Assembly: GCF_907164915.1 (NCBI RefSeq)
Contig: NC_061863.1
Coordinates: 43,063,382 to 43,127,381 of the forward strand
Direction: 5' to 3'
DNA: 64,000 nt
DNA from: Impatiens glandulifera
Taxonomy: Eukaryota > Streptophyta > Magnoliopsida > Ericales > Balsaminaceae
A program made the position numbers and the translations under genes. The first letter of the stretch is position 1. Each line of letters begins with the position of its first letter. Shown here piece by piece: positions 59,431 through 64,000 of this stretch. The notes under the pieces were generated by a model. It did no database searches. It saw only the letters and a list, made by a program, of their open reading frames with translations, and had not been told where the DNA came from.

Positions 59431-59929
59431 AGGTTAGAATGTCCGGTCCTAGGTTTAGGAGGCTTAGTCTTAAGGGTTCGAATGCTCAGTCTTAGGTTTA
59501 GGAGGCTCGGTCCTAGGGGGTAGGATACTCGGTCCTAGGTTTAGAAAACTCGTTCAAGGTGTAGAAACCTCTCAGTTCTAGGTATAGGAAGCTTGGTCCT
59601 AGGGTTAGATTTCTCGATCGAGGTGCAGAAACCTCTTGGTCCTAGGTCTAGGAGGCTCAATCTTATGGTTAGGTTTCTTAGTCGAGGTGTAGAAACCTCT
59701 CGGTCCTAGGTGGAAATCCTTGGTCGATTCCTCAATCCTAGATCTCGGTCCTAACTCAAGAACATCGATCATCGGTCCTAGGTTAGTTTTCTCGGTCCTT
59801 GGTCTTGGTCCCTATGATAGAGGGACTCGGTCCTCAAGAACTCCAAGAACATTTTTTAAAAATTAGTTTTTTTAGCTCCGATTCTTTGATCCAAGAGCTT
59901 GGTAGCTTCACAAAGCTCCCAGGAACAGA

Positions 59930-59975
59930 TTGATCATCACCTCAAGGTATCAATTGACATGGATGATGATCAATT
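59930..59975 (-). other. Second conserved stem-loop in the noncoding repeat (copy 2)
   Basis: 13-nt arms (ATTGATCATCACC and GATGATGATCAAT, plus strand) pair except for one position that remains a G-T pair on the element strand. Confidence 0.7.
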
Positions 59976-60795
59976 TGTTCAAAATAGTTTATGATAAAAA
60001 AATTGTGATTTGACTTCAAAGTTGTTTTGAAGTGATTGGGGCAATGCAATAGCTTCCCTGTATCATATATACTTGATTGATACTAAAACAATAACACTAC
60101 TAGTACATTTTGACCAATTCAAGAACATCAAAATTTTTATTTATTTGAAAATTTTGAATTTGATCAAACATGATGGAGATTGATCAAACATGATCCAAAT
60201 AGTTTCCTAACATCATTACAATCATGTTGGGAAGCTTTGGGTGTGATTCGATCGAAATAACCCAAGAATAACAAATCTGTTTTTTTTTATTTTGAAAATT
60301 CAAATTTGAGTTTTTGTTATTCATATTGATTGATCGATTCTATCATATCTAGATAGTTTCTAAACGATCCTAAGATCAATATTCAATCATCAATTCACAT
60401 AAACAGCAAGCATACAAGCTACTAAATTTGAAATATAAATTTTCAAATTCAAACTGTGAATATGAATTTGAGGATGATTGGAACATTACCAAGGATTGGA
60501 AAACACTCTTTGATTCTTATGTAAGATTTATGGATGCACAGATCCAAGCTTACAAGCCTTAAACAAAAATTTTGAAAAATCCGAAGCTTTGAAGCTTTAA
60601 TGGCAAATTTCAATTTTTCTTGATTTGAAGCTTCTGTGTTGGTTGGTTGCCTTCAGAATGACTTGAGTGGAGTATTTATACTCATCCTAGGTCAGTTTAC
60701 GAAGCCTAGTGGCATGATTCAGCCAAAATCGTATTGTGACTGTTCTTTAACCTACTTGTCGGAGTAGGCTGCAACGAAGCCTACGGTGGTAGGGG

Positions 60796-60824
60796 AAATG
60801 ATCACGATCTCAGCGTGATCATTT
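60796..60824 (-). other. Conserved stem-loop in the noncoding repeat (copy 2)
   Basis: AAATGATCACG pairs with CGTGATCATTT around a 7-nt loop. The closing pair is G:C here and C:G in copy 1, both paired. Confidence 0.8.
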
Positions 60825-61170
60825 TGGATTTTGAATCAGTCAAAACCATCAACAGATGGTTGAGTTCCAAAAAGCCAAAATAATCAAGGGTTCTTCATCC
60901 TTATCCTCGCGGCATCGCGATGAAGAAAATAACCGGAGACAAAAACGACGTTGTTTCGTTTGTTTTTGGCGTTTCGTCGACGTTTGAGCAACCCGTTAGC
61001 GTTCCAGTTAACGATCGTTTGCTAATCAACTGTCTCACGTGCGCGCACTTCCTCCGCCAGAACGGGTTGGGTGGAGCGCTCATAGGCATTGGATGAAAAT
61101 CCAATGATGATCCAACGCGTGCAGTCACAACTGTAGCTTCTTCTCCTGGTTTCGGCTACACCCGATTACT

Positions 61171-62330
61171 GATATATATTTTTTTTTTATTTAAAACTTT
61201 ACGGGTTTGTTTGAAATTGATTTTCCTTTCACCCTTTTGGCTTAAATTTGGTCTTTTCAAATACACAAAATATTAAAATAAATATGGCAAATACCTTACC
61301 AATTTATATTATTTTTTTTTTATATTTGTATGATTTAAATAAATAATTCTTTTAGGTGATTTGGATACAAAATTTACTCTAAATTATTTATTTTTGTCCT
61401 TTAATTTTTCTAAAATTACTTGGGGGTAATATGGGTACAACATTTATCCCAAATTTTTTTTTTTTATTTTGGCCTTAACTCTTAATTAATTTGATTGTTG
61501 AACACATTAATTAATCATAATTAATTGTTTTAAATTGGTTTTTGACCATGTGGCTAATTATTTTGATCTTATTTATTGAAAATTAATTCAAAATAATTAT
61601 TGTAGTTTTATAAATTGGAGTGTTGATTTTTAGTGCTTATATAACTGCACAAACTCCTCAATCGAGAGGATCGATCCTCAAAAAAATCAACGGCTCAAGA
61701 AGAGCCAGTCGATGGATTGGTTGTGAAGGCTCTAACTCTCCTCCAGATTATAGTCTCTTTAGAGGAAGAATCGGGAAGATTGAGGAATGAAGAAGATATA
61801 GTAAAGAGAGGAAGAATCGGGAAGATAGAGAAAGGGAGAAGAGAGAGTGAGTAGGAAAGGGAGAGAGGGGTTTGAGAATGAAAGTCATTTTTGTGAGCGC
61901 GCAAGGAAAATTTAGGGTTTATATTTATTTATAATATATATATATATATTTAAAATGAGCTACTCGCGAGCTACTCGAACAACAAATATAAAGCTCGAAC
62001 TCGAGCTCAATTTTATAATTGAGCTACTCAAACTCGACTCGAGCTTTGGTCAAACCGAGTTTGAGGCAAGCTACTCATGAGCAGCTTGACTCGTTTACCA
62101 CCCTTATGTGATTAGGCGCATGGCTCCCTGAACTATGCAATATAACAAGACCGCTAAATTGTTAAGACGTCAATCTACCAAGTTGATGCAAACCTCTAGA
62201 TATCTTACAATTTATGTCACGTAACTTGGACCTAATTAAATACGCACTCGACTATTTCATTATTAATAATCATCACTCTTTCTCAATTCCTTTAATTCGA
62301 ATTCACATATTTCATCATATCTTATCATAT
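61171..62330. other. Spacer with purine-rich patch and transposon-end-like sequence
   Basis: AT-rich DNA, a purine-rich patch (61740-61880), a short TA tract (61931-61950), then 61950-62110 rich in GAGCTACTCG/CTCGAGCT words, ending CTCGTTTACCACCC. Such words are common at ends of plant nonautonomous DNA elements, but I could not find the other end. From 62240 the first unit of the ~130-bp tandem repeat begins. Confidence 0.45.
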
Positions 62331-63860
62331 TGTTAGAAAAATTAAGTAAGTTAATTTTAACCGGACAAAAAACTTAACCGGTCTCAATGTCTCTTTTGCA
62401 GGTAACCGCACCGGACCGGTCGAGATACCCTATATCAAAGAGATCCGGACAATCAAAGAAGAAAAGTCCTAGTCTTTAAACCTGATCGGCTTAAATGAAA
62501 AATCGGATGAAACACTCTTTCCGGCTGGCTCAAAAAGAATTCGAAGATTTTAAGGCCAACGGGAAAAACATTCAAATCGATGAAATCTATGAAAGATGAC
62601 GTAATGAATCTCTTGAATGATGAACCTAAGAAGGATCCGTGATCCGAGTCAGAAGCATGCAACAAAAGCAATAATGAATAAATGTTCCAAGATCTCTAGC
62701 AAATCTCTGAAATAGGCGGCCGGTTATTGCATGTCTGCCATGTGTCCAAAATGGCAAGGCGTGCACGCAATCTTTCTAAACCGGCACGGCTTCTAGCGAC
62801 CAATCTCCTGGAGAGAGAAAAGATGATCGTTGTCATCCTTTCACTATAAAAGGAAGTCGAAGCGTCTCCAAAGCACAGAGAGCAACAATGAAAAAGAAAT
62901 ATTACGCGCGACCTTGAATAGTGATTGAAATTTCCGAAATTGTCTTGCATTTTGTGTATTTACAAATCTGTAAAAGTGTATTACAAATAGTGTGTGAGTA
63001 TTGTAAAGTGAACGACGAGCAGTAAATAAGACTCGATCGTATTGTGTTGTTGAATATTCCTTAGTGAATATCCTTCTCACTGTTTGAGAAGAATGGGTGA
63101 CGTAGGAGAGTTTGCTCCGAACATCATTAAAAATATGTGTCTTGTGTTCTTTCTCTTTATCTTTCTCGCTTACTACCATCAACCAACCGAAACACCTAAA
63201 TATCTCAACCGAACAAATTCATAACTTCCAAGTTGAACCGGTTTTCCCCAAAACTCTAATCGATATCTCCTAAATACCTTCCAAACCGAATTGTGTGAGT
63301 TGCTTCAGATTGAGACGGACATTTCCGCACTTGAACTCGGTTCAAGAGTCTGTGCCAATTTATGTAGTGTTAAGAGCGGTTCTAGTCTTTAACCGGATTA
63401 GTTCCAAGTTGTGTTGTTGTAAGCGATTACCGATTAGCCGGACCCTGGTCCCCTATCGGTCATCCCGATCCTAACACTTATCCTCCAGGCCTTTAAGGAT
63501 TTCATCCTCAAATTTACACCACCACTTCCTGAATTCCTTTAATTTGAATTCTAATTATTAATATTACCTTCAAATTCACACCACTATTCTCTCAAATATT
63601 CACCAACATATACCAACACCTTCAAGGCCTTCAAGTATTCCATCCTCAAATTCGCACCACCACTCCCTCAAACCCTCTAATTTGAATTCTCATTATTAAC
63701 ACCACCCTTAAATTCACACCACCATCCTCTCAAATATGCACCCACATATACCAATACCTTCAAGGATTTCATCCTCAAATTCACATTACCACTCTCTCAA
63801 TCCCTCTAATTCGAATTCTCATTATTAACACCACCCTCAAATTCACACCGTCATTATCAT
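62240..63860. repeat. 130-138-bp tandem repeat, interrupted by the solo LTR
   Basis: Units share CATCCTCAAATTCACACCAC, CTCCCTCAA, CTCTAATTTGAATTCTCATT and CACATATACCAA. CATCCTCA recurs at 63503, 63641 and 63770. A partial unit with CTTTCTCAATTCCTTTAATT lies at 62277-62330, before the solo LTR, so the LTR inserted within the array. Confidence 0.75.
62331..63476 (+). mobile_element. Solo LTR (copia, SIRE-like)
   Basis: 1146 bp, starting TGTTAGAAAAATTAAG and ending CCGATCCTAACA. Flanks CATAT and CTTAT match at four of five bases as a possible target duplication. A TATA box, CTATAAAAGG, lies at about 62844-62853 and defines plus orientation. The stretch GAGAGTTTGCTCCGAACATC is shared with the copia LTRs (reverse strand there), placing it in a related lineage. 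No internal element region is attached. Confidence 0.75.
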
Positions 63861-64000
63861 TTAAATTTTTATAATATAAATTCTAAAATTTGCAACAAGT
63901 GAGACTAGAGCCCTAGTCTCGAGTTTGAAATGTTAATTATTTAACCATTAGATCACTTGTAATTGTTGAGTTTAATTTATAATTTTAATATATCTAATAA
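63861..64000. other. AT-rich end of window, nothing recognised
   Basis: Contains GACTAGAGCCCTAGTCTCGA (a short palindrome, GAGACTAG/CTAGTCTC) at about 63900-63922. No gene. Confidence 0.4.

Larger units (their letters stand above)
59436..61170 (-). repeat. Noncoding hairpin-bearing repeat family, copy 2, main part
   Basis: Reverse-oriented homologue of 13140-14820. From 61170 down: GTAGCCGAAACCAGG region, a hairpin at 60796-60824, TATAAATA on the minus strand (60673-60680), CATTAAAGCTT, a second hairpin at 59930-59975, then CTCGGTCCTAGG-type units (59440-59860). A 75-codon minus-strand frame at 60901-61128 is not conserved in copy 1 and is not called. Interrupted by the copia element at 50079-59430. 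Confidence 0.7.

Noticed and set aside
60901..61128. 75-codon minus-strand frame as a gene
   Set aside because: The frame is not conserved in the homologous copy at 13140-13400 and lies in a noncoding repeat.
61695..61904. Leucine/serine-rich 69-codon frame
   Set aside because: Product of the purine-rich patch read on the opposite strand; low complexity, no homology recognised.

Overview
The window is nuclear DNA of a flowering plant, most likely a eudicot. It has GT-AG introns, an intact 23-exon plant CTF18 gene, two plant-type F-box genes, eukaryotic tRNA genes with Pol III T-runs, and Ty1/copia, Ty3/gypsy, Mutator-like and SINE-like elements in very AT-rich spacer with long (TA)n tracts. 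Species cannot be fixed from sequence alone; the copia element's extra ORF reminds me of asterid assemblies, but that is only an impression.

Layout. 1-1.6 kb: broken Mutator-like (MULE/FAR1-type) transposase, minus strand. 2.9-4.0 kb: tandemly duplicated tRNA-Gln units, one intact (CTG anticodon) and four decayed, one of these with a CTA anticodon. 4.3-5.9 kb: old Ty3/gypsy chromovirus remnant. 6.0-6.5 kb: fragment of an unrecognised gene. 6.8 kb: tRNA-Gly(TCC). 7.18-12.38 kb: structurally complete but frame-broken Ty3/gypsy element (LTRs 431/432 bp, iMet primer site, polypurine tract), minus strand, with features of the centromeric CRM lineage. 13.1-14.8 kb: noncoding repeat, copy 1. 16.53-28.57 kb: CTF18, apparently functional (974 codons plus stop), with a probable E2F site upstream and a tiny SINE-like insertion in intron 7. 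29.6-31.75 kb: F-box gene 1. 31.8-40.5 kb: gene-free, AT-rich, with TA tracts, a foldback sequence, a 38-bp minisatellite and copy 3 of the noncoding repeat. 40.5-44.2 kb: segmental duplicate holding one CTF18 exon and F-box gene 2. 44.9-47.4 kb: fragments of at least three unrelated genes (RBM39-like, SEC13-like, Rab7/RABG3-like). 47.5-49.7 kb: long inverted repeat. 49.9-61.2 kb: copy 2 of the noncoding repeat, split by a 9.35-kb Ty1/copia element (SIRE/Maximus-like, 1.5-kb LTRs, perfect AGGTT target duplication, extra ORF after pol). 62.3-63.5 kb: solo LTR inside a ~130-bp tandem repeat.

Functionally, three protein genes look alive: CTF18 (large subunit of the alternative PCNA clamp loader) and two F-box genes (substrate receptors of SCF ubiquitin ligases). 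The rest is mobile DNA, its debris, and duplicated or captured gene pieces. CTF18 and F-box 1 lie convergently, and the pair was duplicated downstream with internal loss. The most unusual features are a noncoding repeat family whose hairpins stay paired although their sequence differs between copies, the multi-gene fragment cluster, the patchy near-identity of the F-box pair, and the extra retrotransposon ORF. Boundaries and similarities were judged by eye.
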